Origin: an uncultured Clostridium sp.
Lineage (GTDB): Bacteria; Bacillota; Clostridia; TANB77; CAG-508
NCBI GenBank assembly: GCA_947648215.1
Contig: CANSMW010000006.1
Location: 1 to 64,000 of the forward strand
Direction: 5' to 3'
Length of the DNA: 64,000 nt
How positions within the stretch are numbered: position 1 is the first letter of the stretch; the number at the start of each line of letters is the position of its first letter. A model generated the notes under the pieces. It had not been told where the DNA came from. It made no database searches and worked only from the letters and a program-made list of their open reading frames with translations. Positions 1 to 11,671 of the stretch are shown here, piece after piece. The translations under genes and the position numbers were made by a program.

Positions 1-104
1 GTATCAATGATTTTGACTTCTTTTAAACCAGTCAATTCACGGATTTAGGTAATTTCAGTGTAACATATAGTTTTGATTTCATAGAAATATGGAGGAGTTG
101 TCTA

Positions 105-345
105 ATGAATATAGCTAAATTTATTATTTCTCACATCAGTTGCGCTTCCTGCCCTCATGCTATTTGTATTTTTTGTAATTGCAATCGTGCCAGCTTTAAA
201 TCTTGTTGGAATAGCGATTGCCATAAAGATATCAAAGAGGAAGGAAAATCTTTTTTACTTTGCTGCATTCGGCGAAAAATTTTTCGTTCAGTTTATGAAA
301 AATTTTGGTATTGGTCTGATTAACTCCACAAGCCCACAACTCTGA
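105..345 (+). pseudogene. small membrane protein, split between two frames
   Basis: An ATG at 105 has a strong GGAGG ribosome binding site at 91-95 but its own frame gives a cysteine-rich peptide with no family resemblance. The +1 frame is open from 115 to the TGA at 343-345 and encodes a hydrophobic stretch (LFVFFVIAIVPALNLVGIAI) followed by basic residues KISKRK, like a small one-helix membrane protein. The likely original gene starts at 105 and crosses to the +1 frame around 129-135, near a TCT CAC. No CGG is involved here, unlike the other frameshifts of this window. It could be a decayed gene or a sequence error; the family is not recognised. Confidence 0.4.
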
Positions 346-357
346 GGTGGGCTTTTT
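331..357 (+). terminator. rho-independent terminator
   Basis: Stem AGCCCAC (331-337) pairs with GTGGGCT (347-353), followed by a T run. It follows the split small membrane-protein gene, whose stop codon lies in the loop. Confidence 0.75.
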
Positions 358-556
358 AATTTTTAAATTTTATGTTATTAAACCTATAATATTTCTGATA
401 AATATTATAGTCCTTAATTTATTTGTTAAGCCATATATTTATTATATCTATTAAATATTTAATTTTCTCATTTACCCTATTCCATTTGACTTCTTGAATT
501 TTCTTCGTATCATAAGACTTTGGCTTTGCCACAAGTCCTAACCCAGTAAGATTAAA

Positions 557-567
557 TTAAGTACACT
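557..567 (+). repeat. left terminal inverted repeat of the Tn4451-like element
   Basis: TTAAGTACACT, matched exactly in inverse orientation at 6922-6932. It lies about 90 bp upstream of tnpV. Confidence 0.5.
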
Positions 568-654
568 TTATAAAAATTTGTATTATAGACAGCTGAAAAG
601 ATATAAAATTATAGTTCTAAAAGTAGTGAAATTAAATTTTAGGAGGATTTGATT

Positions 655-1017
655 ATGATAGAGATAACTTATCACAAAGAAGGAAATTTTTTTGTTCCTG
701 ACTTATATTTGGAAAAGGAGAATTACGAAAATGATTATATTATTGGAAAATATGGTCATTTAAGATTAGAGTATTTAAAAAATCATAAAAAAGCAGAATA
801 TATAATAATGTTTATGAACAAAACTTTAAGAAAGCATATTGTAGAAACTGACAAACAAGCTAAACAAAGATTTGAAATACTTATGAAACAAATACTAGAG
901 AAAAATCCTATTGACGAAAATTTGAAAAATACTGACCCTTTAAAATGGACTGGACTTATGAATAATTATAAGTTTTGTGCAGAAGAAATCACATTGAAAG
1001 AATTAATTTATTGCTAA
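655..1017 (+). CDS. tnpV: transposon-encoded protein TnpV
   Basis: This 120-residue protein matches the TnpV family along its whole length: an N-terminal EITYHKEGNFFVPDL segment, the central GKYGHLRLEYLKNHK motif, and the C-terminal DPLKWTGLMNN and AEEI..KELIYC blocks. TnpV is a small conserved passenger of Tn4451-type elements; its biochemical role is not established. The ATG at 655 is chosen because AGGAGG at 641-646 is 8 bases upstream. It is the first gene inside the left end and is followed by a strong bidirectional terminator that separates it from the convergent cargo genes. Confidence 0.93.
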   Translation: MIEITYHKEGNFFVPDLYLEKENYENDYIIGKYGHLRLEYLKNHKKAEYIIMFMNKTLRKHIVETDKQAKQRFEILMKQILEKNPIDENLKNTDPLKWTGLMNNYKFCAEEITLKELIYC

Positions 1018-1021
1018 TTGA

Positions 1022-1060
1022 AAAAATAACAAGTATTTTTAAATGTACTTGTTATTTTTA
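1022..1060. terminator. bidirectional terminator between tnpV and the flavoprotein gene
   Basis: AAAATAACAAGTA pairs with TACTTGTTATTTT, with A-rich and T-rich flanks, so it can end transcription from both converging genes. Confidence 0.85.
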
Positions 1061-1079
1061 TTTTCAAATTCATATCTAA

Positions 1080-2597
1080 TTATCGTGTTAAATTCTTTGA
1101 TTCTATTAGGTTACTATCTATCAAGTAATCTAATGATAAAGTCTTTGAGAAATTTCTTTTCTTTGCAATTTCTGTAGCTTCTTTACCAGCAGTACGTCCA
1201 TATACAATAATAGATGCTAAAGCATTTCCCATTAAACGATTATCTCCATCAATTCCACCACTAACTTCGCCAACAGCAAAAAGATTTGGTACTGAAGACA
1301 TTCCTTTTGTGTCAATATCTATTCCACCCAAATGATAATGTACTATTGGATATATTAAAATTGCGTGTTTACGAATATCAATTTCTTCCGATTGGTACTT
1401 TTTAAATAAGGATGGTAACCTCTTCTCGATTGTTCCTTCTCCATGAATTTTATCAATCATAGGTATAGCTAACCATATTCCATTATTGCCATCTGGTGTT
1501 TTTATTGCATTTCCATGTGCTTCTTCTGCTAAAATTAATCTTACGATATCATCTCGATTTCCTACTGATTGTAAAGCTTCTCCTTTTGAATTAAATAGGA
1601 GTGCTCCTAAAGAACGGGCTTTTTCACTAACTAACTTCCCACAAAAATTAATAGGATATGCACCACCAGTGGGATGATACTGAATAGACCCTGGGTCAAC
1701 CAATTTTGCTCCAGCATGATATGCCATTGCTAAGCCATCAGCTGTAGAGCCTTTGCAATTAGAGGTATTTAAATTATTATAACATAAGCTACCTGAACCA
1801 CCTGTAGCTAAAATAACAGATTTAGATTGAACAACTTTATATCCATCTTCCTGTTTAAAAACTATTCCAGATGCAAATCCATTTTCGTCTTTAAGTATTT
1901 CTTGTGCATCTGCATACTTTATTATGGTTATTTTATTTCTTAATTCATCTACTTTTTTAACTAATGCTTTCATAATATTAGCACCAGTATTATCTCCTAT
2001 AGTATGTAATCGTTTTTTAGTTGATCCTCCTGGAATAATTGGTTCCTCTTTAAATTCTACACCTAAGTTTTGTAACCATAGCAAAGTTTCAGGAGCTTCA
2101 TATACTAACTTTTCAACAAGTTCTTTTTTACCTTTATAATGTCCACCTTTTAATGTGTCTTCTAAATGTTGTTCTAAAGAATCATCTGGTTCAGTAACTG
2201 CTTGTATTCCGCCCTGTGCTAATACAGTATTGCAATAACCTTTATCTTTAGTTAACACCAACACATTTGCACCACATTCTGCTGCCTGTATTGCTGCAGA
2301 TAGTCCAGCTCCTCCTGAACCAACAATAACAACATCAGTTTGATAATCAACGCAATTCAAGTCTATATTTAATAGATTAGAATCAATTTTTGCTTCTAAT
2401 CTGCTTTTTAGTTCTATTGGAACTTTTTCTCCTTTATTTACTCCATAATTTAAAGTTGAGAAATGACCTATTGGAGTTTTGTCCTTTGGAAATTGCTTTA
2501 ATGTCGGATTATTTATATAATTACTTAGACTATTTAAAAATAATTGTTCCGACTTAATCATATCTTCTGTATATAAAGTTCCTCTTTTAAAATTCAT
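1080..2597 (-). CDS. FAD-dependent fumarate reductase/L-aspartate oxidase family flavoprotein
   Basis: The 505-residue protein has an FAD-binding Rossmann motif at about residue 88 (VVIVGSGGAGLSAAIQAAE), a QYHPTG motif at about 305, an EKARSLGALLFN segment where the family carries its catalytic Arg, HYHLGGI at about 418 and GEVSGGIDGDNRLMGNALAS at the FAD-binding C-terminus. These are hallmarks of the SdhA/FrdA/NadB superfamily. There is no signal peptide, no CxxCH haem motif and no covalent-FMN domain, so it should be a cytosolic reductase or oxidase. An extra 80 or so residues precede the Rossmann fold. The substrate cannot be told. It is 14 bp downstream of a SemiSWEET gene and forms the cargo of the Tn4451-like element. 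The start follows a GAGAGG site. Confidence 0.85.
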   Translation of the reverse strand: MNFKRGTLYTEDMIKSEQLFLNSLSNYINNPTLKQFPKDKTPIGHFSTLNYGVNKGEKVPIELKSRLEAKIDSNLLNIDLNCVDYQTDVVIVGSGGAGLSAAIQAAECGANVLVLTKDKGYCNTVLAQGGIQAVTEPDDSLEQHLEDTLKGGHYKGKKELVEKLVYEAPETLLWLQNLGVEFKEEPIIPGGSTKKRLHTIGDNTGANIMKALVKKVDELRNKITIIKYADAQEILKDENGFASGIVFKQEDGYKVVQSKSVILATGGSGSLCYNNLNTSNCKGSTADGLAMAYHAGAKLVDPGSIQYHPTGGAYPINFCGKLVSEKARSLGALLFNSKGEALQSVGNRDDIVRLILAEEAHGNAIKTPDGNNGIWLAIPMIDKIHGEGTIEKRLPSLFKKYQSEEIDIRKHAILIYPIVHYHLGGIDIDTKGMSSVPNLFAVGEVSGGIDGDNRLMGNALASIIVYGRTAGKEATEIAKKRNFSKTLSLDYLIDSNLIESKNLTR

Positions 2598-2611
2598 TGA
2601 AATTTACCTCT

Positions 2612-2896
2612 CTAATTATTACTTTTTGCCTCTATTTTTTTATTTCTAAAATATAATATAATATCTGTACTAACCATTAAGACATTTGGTATATAAAACC
2701 AAAAAGCTAAGTTTAAATTTTTGGAAATTAATTTTGAAATAATCCCACATACATATCCTATTGCAATGCAAAATAAAAATAAGACACTTTTCCCTTTTGT
2801 AGATTTTGACGTGTAGGATTTATAGATAGATAAAGGCCATGATACCCCAAATCCAACTATCATCAATGTTTCCAATAATTCTGCCAAAAACTCCAT
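2612..2896 (-). CDS. SemiSWEET/PQ-loop family small membrane protein
   Basis: About 94 residues with three hydrophobic segments: FGVSWPLSIYKSYTSKSTKG at the first turn, then LFLFCIAIGYVCGIISKLI, then the NLAFWFYIPNVLMVSTDIIL helix. Size, the Pro-containing first helix and the T-K-G-K-S turn match SemiSWEET half-transporters, which work as dimers in the membrane. The usual PQ pair reads PL here. The ATG at 2896 follows GAGGAGG. It is the first gene of a two-gene unit with the flavoprotein, so a role in moving that enzyme's substrate or product is a reasonable inference but is not shown by sequence. Confidence 0.75.
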   Translation of the reverse strand: MEFLAELLETLMIVGFGVSWPLSIYKSYTSKSTKGKSVLFLFCIAIGYVCGIISKLISKNLNLAFWFYIPNVLMVSTDIILYFRNKKIEAKSNN

Positions 2897-3100
2897 AAAA
2901 ATATTCCTCCTCATATTTTATTTAGATAAATTATAGCAGTAAAATTCTAATATTGCAATAAAACTACAAAATTTATTGACATTTGACATAATTCGTGATA
3001 TAAAATAATAGTATTCTCAATAGAGATACTAGAATATTGATATACTTTAAAATAACTTTTTAAAGTGAATTATTACATATCAGTTACTAATAAATACGGT

Positions 3101-3233
3101 CATAAGAACTTTTCAATATTCTATTTACATACAAATTTAAAAGTTAATACATATTTAGAAACTCAAATTTTGTTTGAGCTTATTAAATTTTGTATTCATA
3201 GTAGGTAAATAGAATATTGGTATGTCGCTTATG
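3101..3233. repeat. long imperfect inverted repeat upstream of the relaxase
   Basis: CAATATTCTATTTAC (3114-3128) is exactly repeated in inverse orientation at 3205-3219, extended by CATAAG (3101-3106) and CTTATG (3228-3233). A smaller hairpin CTCAAA/TTTGAG sits in the loop. This could be a regulatory RNA or part of the transfer origin; nothing else is encoded in 2897-3390. Confidence 0.55.
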
Positions 3234-3389
3234 GTCTTTTTGTTATGTAAAAATTCTTTTACTCTCTCTTTTTTAGCATAGCAAAAGAACTGAACGATTT
3301 ATTCTTTGTATGTGAATAAGTCGTTCAGCAAGTCAAAATAATGTGTGAATGGATATGAATATATTATTTTGATTTGGCGAAGCCAACAT

Positions 3390-5111
<1,722 letters not shown>

Positions 5112-5162
5112 TATTTTTTGTATTGAATTTTTAGTTTGAAATATGGTATATTATAAACACTA

Positions 5163-5202
5163 CTTGAAATGTAGTAACTATAATTTTATATCGTATTTCA
5201 AG
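5163..5202. promoter_or_regulatory. inverted repeat before the recombinase gene
   Basis: CTTGAAAT (5163-5170) and ATTTCAAG (5195-5202) flank a 24-bp AT-rich segment containing TATAATTTTAT, directly upstream of tnpX. It could be an operator or promoter-overlapping hairpin; there is no direct evidence of a regulator. Confidence 0.4.
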
Positions 5203-5222
5203 CTGTCTAAGGAAAGGAGTAA

Positions 5223-6893
<1,671 letters not shown>

Positions 6894-6907
6894 ACAAGCT
6901 ATTTTAT

Positions 6908-6948
6908 GGGGAGAATATTTTAGTGTACTTAACTAAAGCATTCTCCCC
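6908..6948. terminator. hairpin at the right end of the element
   Basis: GGGGAGAAT (6908-6916) pairs with ATTCTCCCC (6940-6948); the loop contains the right terminal repeat. No T run follows, so termination is uncertain. A second hairpin ATGTTATG/CATAACAT lies at 6952-6977. Confidence 0.45.
6922..6932 (-). repeat. right terminal inverted repeat of the Tn4451-like element
   Basis: AGTGTACTTAA is the exact inverse of 557-567 and lies 29 bp after tnpX. Confidence 0.5.
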
Positions 6949-7084
6949 TATATGTTATGACCAACGGCACATAACATGGGGGCTCTGCGAGGCAATAAAT
7001 TTGCTCAAACAAAAAAATACCATCCTTTTTTAGAATGATATCTATATCTATCTGTTCTATAAAAAGTTCGAACAGATACGTCGT

Positions 7085-7160
7085 TGGAGCTACTAACGGG
7101 AATCGAACCCGTGACCTCTACCTTACCAAGGTAGCACTCTACCGACTGAGCTATAGTAGC
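7085..7160 (-). tRNA. tRNA-Thr (anticodon GGT)
   Basis: Read on the minus strand, the acceptor GCTACTA (7160-7154) pairs with TAGTAGC, the anticodon stem CTACC/GGTAG encloses TTGGTAA with anticodon GGT, and the TTCGATTC loop is present. CCA is encoded. Length is 76 nt. Confidence 0.95.
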
Positions 7161-7248
7161 ATATTTATTTTACAAATTGTATTATATGTGTTACAATTGC
7201 ATTTGTCAATATTTTTGATGAAATTTATAAAAAAGATATGGAGTGAAG

Positions 7249-7983
7249 ATGATGGCAAGTTTTGAACACGACTTTGAAATTGGGTTTCGTGATGTTGGAA
7301 AAAGTAATGAACTTACTAATAAAGGTCTTATTGGTTTTTTAGAGGATATTGCTGGTATGCATTCAAATGAGGTTGGTTATGGACTAAATCATATTGAAGA
7401 AACTGGCTTAACTTGGGTACTGCTAAATTGGAAAATTCGCATTTTGAAACGCCCTCTTTATGGAGAAAAAATTCATATTAAAACTTGGGCACGAAATTCG
7501 ATGAAGTTTTATACTTTTCGTGATTTTGAAGTTTATAATACCAAAAATGAATTAGTGGCAATTGCTACTACAAAATGGGTACTTATGGATGCCAAAACAA
7601 TGAGTTTAATGAAAATTTCGGAAGAATTAATCTCAAAATATTGTCCTGAAAGTAAAATGGTATTTGAAGGTGAAACTGAAATTAATAAGTTAGAAGCTCC
7701 AAATGAATATTCTATTGTTATGCCCTATACCATTCAAAGAAAGGATATTGATATTAATGGTCATGTGCATAATACCTATTATTTAGATTTTGCCTATGAA
7801 ATTCTTCCAGATGATGTGTATGAAAATTTTAATTTTGGTAATTTTGAAATTATGTACAAAAAGGAAACTAAACTTGGAGAAACCATTAAATGTTTTTATA
7901 CTAAAATAGATACTTCTCATTATGTAGTAATGAAAACAGAAGATGAAAAATCGATTCATTGTATTGTAAAATTTGATGAATAA
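7249..7983 (+). CDS. acyl-ACP thioesterase
   Basis: The protein of about 244 residues is a double hot-dog acyl-ACP thioesterase. The first half opens with FEIGFRDVGKSNELTNKGL and has TWVLLNWKIRI; the second half carries DIDINGHVHNTYYLDFA, with the Asn and His expected of the active site. It releases fatty acids from acyl carrier protein. Two adjacent ATGs (7249 and 7252) follow GGAG at 7240-7243; either could be used. It is followed 26 bp later by rqcH on the same strand. Confidence 0.9.
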   Translation: MMASFEHDFEIGFRDVGKSNELTNKGLIGFLEDIAGMHSNEVGYGLNHIEETGLTWVLLNWKIRILKRPLYGEKIHIKTWARNSMKFYTFRDFEVYNTKNELVAIATTKWVLMDAKTMSLMKISEELISKYCPESKMVFEGETEINKLEAPNEYSIVMPYTIQRKDIDINGHVHNTYYLDFAYEILPDDVYENFNFGNFEIMYKKETKLGETIKCFYTKIDTSHYVVMKTEDEKSIHCIVKFDE

Positions 7984-8009
7984 TGTAATAAAGAAAGGAT
8001 GCTAGAGTT

Positions 8010-9737
8010 ATGGCTTTTGATGGAATTGTAACCAAACATGTGGTAGAAGAATTAAGTAATTGTTTGATTGGTGGAAAAATTAATAAAGTCTATCAACCAA
8101 ATAAGAATGAAGTTTTATTTGAGATTTACGCAAACCAAAAGCATTATGTATTACTTGCTAATATTGATGCTAGTTCTTGTCGTGTTCATTTAACCAATCT
8201 ACAAAAACAAAATCCCCTAACTCCTCCTAATTTTTGTATGCTTCTTCGTAAGCATATTATTGGTATGAGAATTCAGTCTTTTAAAACTTATGGTCTTGAA
8301 AGAATCATTCATATTGTATTAGATGGTTATGATGAGTTAAATGATTTTGTAACAAAAGAAATTATAATTGAACTTATGGGAAAACATAGTAATATTATTT
8401 TATTAAATCAATCTGGTAATATAATTGATAGTGCCAGACATCTTGATCAGTATTCTGGCTCAGTAAGAGATATTTTGCCTGCAAGACCTTACGTTTTTCC
8501 TACTACAGCCAAAACAAATTTCTTAGAATTACAAGATTTTGAAGAGTTTTATCATATGCTTATTCCCTATCTTAAAGAAGATCGTATCGATACGATTATC
8601 CCTTCTCATTTTAATGGAATTAGCCGATTGCTTATTGAGTCTTTGCTCACACAACATCATATTGATCCATCATCCACTTTAAAAGAAGATTATCGCACCC
8701 TTTATCAGTCTTTACGACAGCTAATTACCTCTTCTTTGGTACATTGCATTCCTTTTTCCAACCATCAAAAAGAGGATTTTGTCCTTGCTAAAACAGATAC
8801 AAAATCCCCTTTAGCAATTAATCATTTTTTAGATGATTTTTACACAAACAAAGAAATGATAAATGAGTTTATTAGTTATCGAAATAGTGTATTGAAACTA
8901 ATTTTAAATGAATTAAAAAAATATACGAAGCGTTTAGCTAATATGAATGAAAAGTTAGAAGAATGTCATTCAAAAGAACAGTATCGCATTTATGGAGAAC
9001 TTATTACGGCAAACCTATATCAAATTGACCCAAACACCAATGTAAGTGACCTTACTCTTCCTAATTATTATGAAGATAACAAATTAATTACCATTCCTAT
9101 GGACAAAAGTTTATCTCCTAGTTTGAATGCAAAAAAGTTTTTTAAAAAATACAATAAATTAAAAAATGCTTGTGAAATTGTGAATAAACAAAAAGAAGAT
9201 ACCATTCATGAAATCGACTATATTGAAAGTATTATTTACGAATTAGAAAATGCAAAAACCGTTTCGGATATCGACGTGGTTTACACTGAATTTTCTGAAA
9301 ATTTTTTAGGAAAAAGTTTTCTTACTTCAGAAAAACCAAATAAAAAGAAAACAACAAAAAAGAAAAAAGAAGAGGAATTTTCTCCCCTTACCTATACCAT
9401 TGATGGCTATACCGTTTTGGTTGGAAAAAATAACAAACAAAATGATTACTTAAGTTTAAAATATACTCATTCTAATGACCTATGGTTTCATACAAAGGAC
9501 ATCCATGGAAGCCATGTAATTTTAAAAACAAATGGCGAAGAAATCTCGCAAGATACCATTAACAAATGTGCTTCACTTTGTGCCTTCCATAGTAAAGCCA
9601 AAAATTCTTCTAATGTAGCGGTCGATTATACATTTGCTCGTTATGTAAAAAAAGCTTCTGGTGCAAAACCTGGTATGGTTATCTACACTAATTATACTAC
9701 TGTAAATGTAAATCCACAGCAATTTGACTTATGTTAA
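8010..9737 (+). CDS. rqcH: ribosome-associated quality control factor RqcH (NFACT family)
   Basis: The 575-residue protein has the NFACT-N domain (MAFDGIVTKHVVEEL, then PPNFCMLLRKHI), a long central coiled coil (about 280-420) and the NFACT-R/DUF814 domain (YLSLKYTHSNDLWFHTKDIHGSHVIL). RqcH binds split 60S-like 50S subunits carrying stalled nascent chains and recruits tRNA-Ala to add alanine tails. B. subtilis RqcH has a conserved Asp-Arg pair at 97-98; this protein has Glu97-Arg98 (YGLERII). The rest looks complete, so it is probably functional. It may be relevant in a genome where unusual codons appear to pause ribosomes, but that is inference. Confidence 0.92.
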   Translation: MAFDGIVTKHVVEELSNCLIGGKINKVYQPNKNEVLFEIYANQKHYVLLANIDASSCRVHLTNLQKQNPLTPPNFCMLLRKHIIGMRIQSFKTYGLERIIHIVLDGYDELNDFVTKEIIIELMGKHSNIILLNQSGNIIDSARHLDQYSGSVRDILPARPYVFPTTAKTNFLELQDFEEFYHMLIPYLKEDRIDTIIPSHFNGISRLLIESLLTQHHIDPSSTLKEDYRTLYQSLRQLITSSLVHCIPFSNHQKEDFVLAKTDTKSPLAINHFLDDFYTNKEMINEFISYRNSVLKLILNELKKYTKRLANMNEKLEECHSKEQYRIYGELITANLYQIDPNTNVSDLTLPNYYEDNKLITIPMDKSLSPSLNAKKFFKKYNKLKNACEIVNKQKEDTIHEIDYIESIIYELENAKTVSDIDVVYTEFSENFLGKSFLTSEKPNKKKTTKKKKEEEFSPLTYTIDGYTVLVGKNNKQNDYLSLKYTHSNDLWFHTKDIHGSHVILKTNGEEISQDTINKCASLCAFHSKAKNSSNVAVDYTFARYVKKASGAKPGMVIYTNYTTVNVNPQQFDLC

Positions 9738-9797
9738 TTGTCATGTTATAATTGTACTACACATTGCGTTAGGATTATATGCAAAAGGAGGAATTGT

Positions 9798-10001
9798 ATG
9801 GTACAAGATGAAAAAATCAAATTAGTTTCCGATATTACAGACTCTTTATTGAGGGAAGGAAACAAATCAAAACAACTTTATGCTAAAGTTATCACTAATC
9901 GAATTACTACAGTAGAACTTATCAATGAATTGGAGGAAATTTCTAACAATATTTCCTTGGTTCAGGCTAATATCGCAACTGTAACAGGTCTTAAAGCATA
10001 A
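9798..10001 (+). CDS. small hypothetical protein
   Basis: A 67-residue acidic, helical protein beginning MVQDEKIKLVSDITDSLL. The ATG at 9798 is favoured by AAAAGGAGGA 5 bases upstream. It is followed immediately by a terminator, so it is a short monocistronic unit or the tail of the rqcH transcript. I do not recognise the family. Confidence 0.65.
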   Translation: MVQDEKIKLVSDITDSLLREGNKSKQLYAKVITNRITTVELINELEEISNNISLVQANIATVTGLKA

Positions 10002-10014
10002 TCCTAACCGTATT

Positions 10015-10045
10015 AGGGGGGCACATTTTATTGTGTCCCCTATTT
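10015..10045 (+). terminator. rho-independent terminator
   Basis: AGGGGGGCACA and TGTGTCCCCT form a stem with one imperfection, followed by a T-rich stretch, 14 bp after the small gene. Confidence 0.75.
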
Positions 10046-10067
10046 CATAATTTTAAGAAAAAATTAA

Positions 10068-10095
10068 TTGATATTTTCGAAAAATGCTGTATAAT
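10068..10095 (+). promoter_or_regulatory. sigma-A-type promoter of the transglycosylase gene
   Basis: TTGATA (10068-10073) and TATAAT (10090-10095) with a 16-bp spacer, 22 bp before the start codon. Confidence 0.65.
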
Positions 10096-10117
10096 GTAGA
10101 TATAAGGGTGTGATAAA

Positions 10118-10820
10118 ATGAAATTAGTAAGAAGGATAATCCTAGTAATTTTATTGATAATAATTGTTGTGGTTGGCTCGATTATATATATGGGATATCA
10201 AATGTATCAAGATGCTATTACAAAAACGAGTATTGCTAGTCGTATTGAAGAACTTAAGAAAGATGAAAATTATATACGTTTTTCGGAAATTCCAGAACAT
10301 TTTAGAAATGCTATTGTAGCAGTAGAAGACCATCGTTTTTATACACACAATGGAATTGATATTATTACAACAACACGCTCGATGATGGAAAATATAAAAG
10401 AAAAAGAAATTGTGGCAGGTGGAAGTACCATTACCCAACAAGTACGGAAGACTTCTTTATTTTACCCAAGAACAACGTTTTACTCGAAAAATTGCAGAAC
10501 TATTTGTTGCCTTTGACTTAGAAAAAAATTATTCAAAAGAAGATATTTTAGAATTATATTGTAACATGATTTATTATGGTGATGGATATTATGGGCTAAA
10601 AGAAGCAAGTCTTGGGTATTTTAATAAATCCCCCAATGAACTAACCTTAGCAGAAGCGTCTTTGTTAGCAGGCCTTCCAAATGCACCTAGTGCTTACTCT
10701 CCTACTAAAAATCCAAAATTAGCACAAAAAAGACATTCTATTGTATTAACGCAAATGGTAAAATACGAATACATTTCAGAAGAACAAAAACAAGAAATTG
10801 AAAATACCTTTCAACAATAA
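10118..10820 (+). CDS. monofunctional peptidoglycan glycosyltransferase (GT51), needs a +1 shift at CGG
   Basis: An N-terminal membrane anchor (IILVILLIIIVVVGSIIYMG) is followed by the GT51 motifs: EDHRFYTHNGID with the catalytic Glu, GGSTITQQ, RKIAELF and EDILELYCN. The enzyme polymerises lipid II on the outer face of the membrane. The zero frame breaks after ITQQV at an in-frame CGG (10445). Dropping the C gives ITQQVGRLLYFTQEQ and a full 233-residue protein. The two halves lie in frames that differ by exactly +1 and share one start, one promoter and one terminator. Either the shift is used, or the gene is a recent pseudogene; the repeated pattern in this window favours the first. Confidence 0.85.
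10445..10448 (+). other. +1 recoding site, CGGA in GTA-CGG-AAG
   Basis: Codon 110 of the GT51 gene is CGG in the zero frame. Skipping C10445 gives GGA and restores QQVGRLLYF. Confidence 0.75.
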
Positions 10821-10842
10821 AAAGAGCATTTTGCTCTTTTTA
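10818..10842 (+). terminator. rho-independent terminator
   Basis: AAAAAGAGCA TTTT GCTCTTTTT hairpin immediately after the transglycosylase stop codon. Confidence 0.9.
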
Positions 10843-10891
10843 TTGTTTTGTTACTGCACATATTTTTTATTTAATTTATAAAAAACATTTA

Positions 10892-11563
10892 TTATATATG
10901 GTTTAAGCTTCTTTGTTTTGGTCGGTTCATTTTATTTGAATATACCTTATCCATTACCCTATCTGGATAATGCTTATCTAAAAAAGCATCTATTTTGCTA
11001 TTGGCTTCTATTTTTTGTACTCTCTCATTTTGTCTTGCTCCTGCAAGGCAGGAAATTCCAATATTAAATAGCATAAAACCTACTAATATGGCAGTAATGG
11101 TTTTAAATTGTGTGTTTCCAATGTAGATGTCAATTTTTTGTAATAGTGGTAATACAAATTTTACAAACAGTACTCCTAATATTCCCCAACAAAAGCAAAA
11201 TAGTAAACTTGTTCTTCCTCCTATGTTTAAAAACATATTACTATAATCCCACGATACGGTTCCAAAGCATAACTCTTGAAAATAAGAACAAAAGTATTCA
11301 ATTGCTCCGCCAAGAACCATACTACAAACAAATACTTTTTTCACATCTTTTACTTTACTAACAATAAAGTAATACATAACTGCTCCAATTCCATACACAG
11401 GAATAAATGGTCCATAAATAAGTCCTTGTCGTATTTTAAAAGAATGGTCAAAAATAATTCCTACTAAAGTTTCTACAATACAACCAACAATACTTCCAAT
11501 TAAAAACACCCAAAATATTTTAATCAATTCATCTTTGATTTTTTGTAACTTCTCCTTGTTCAT
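10892..11563 (-). CDS. CmpB-family putative ABC transporter permease (DUF1113-like)
   Basis: A 223-residue protein with about five transmembrane segments. Conserved features of the family are IGSIVGCIVETLVG, the RQGLIYGPFIPVYGIGA motif, LGGAIEYFCSYFQELCFG and TSLLFCFCWGILG. The family is annotated as a putative ABC-transporter membrane protein, with no known substrate and no ATPase gene adjacent here. The ATG at 11563 is preceded by AGAGGTGG; a GTG at 11572 is possible but badly placed. Confidence 0.8.
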   Translation of the reverse strand: MNKEKLQKIKDELIKIFWVFLIGSIVGCIVETLVGIIFDHSFKIRQGLIYGPFIPVYGIGAVMYYFIVSKVKDVKKVFVCSMVLGGAIEYFCSYFQELCFGTVSWDYSNMFLNIGGRTSLLFCFCWGILGVLFVKFVLPLLQKIDIYIGNTQFKTITAILVGFMLFNIGISCLAGARQNERVQKIEANSKIDAFLDKHYPDRVMDKVYSNKMNRPKQRSLNHI

Positions 11564-11671
11564 ATTCTCCACCTCTTATTTCTTCTTTTATTACTACATT
11601 TTTTACTATAACATATTATTCTTAATTTTTTATTAACCAATCTTTAAACTTTCGTTAAGTTTCTTACTCAT

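Noticed and set aside
105-345. CGG-type recoding in the first small gene
   Set aside because: No CGG or AGG codon lies in phase near the frame change.
7035-7265. 76-residue plus-strand frame across the tRNA-Thr gene
   Set aside because: It is the antisense of a clear tRNA and has no coding signals.
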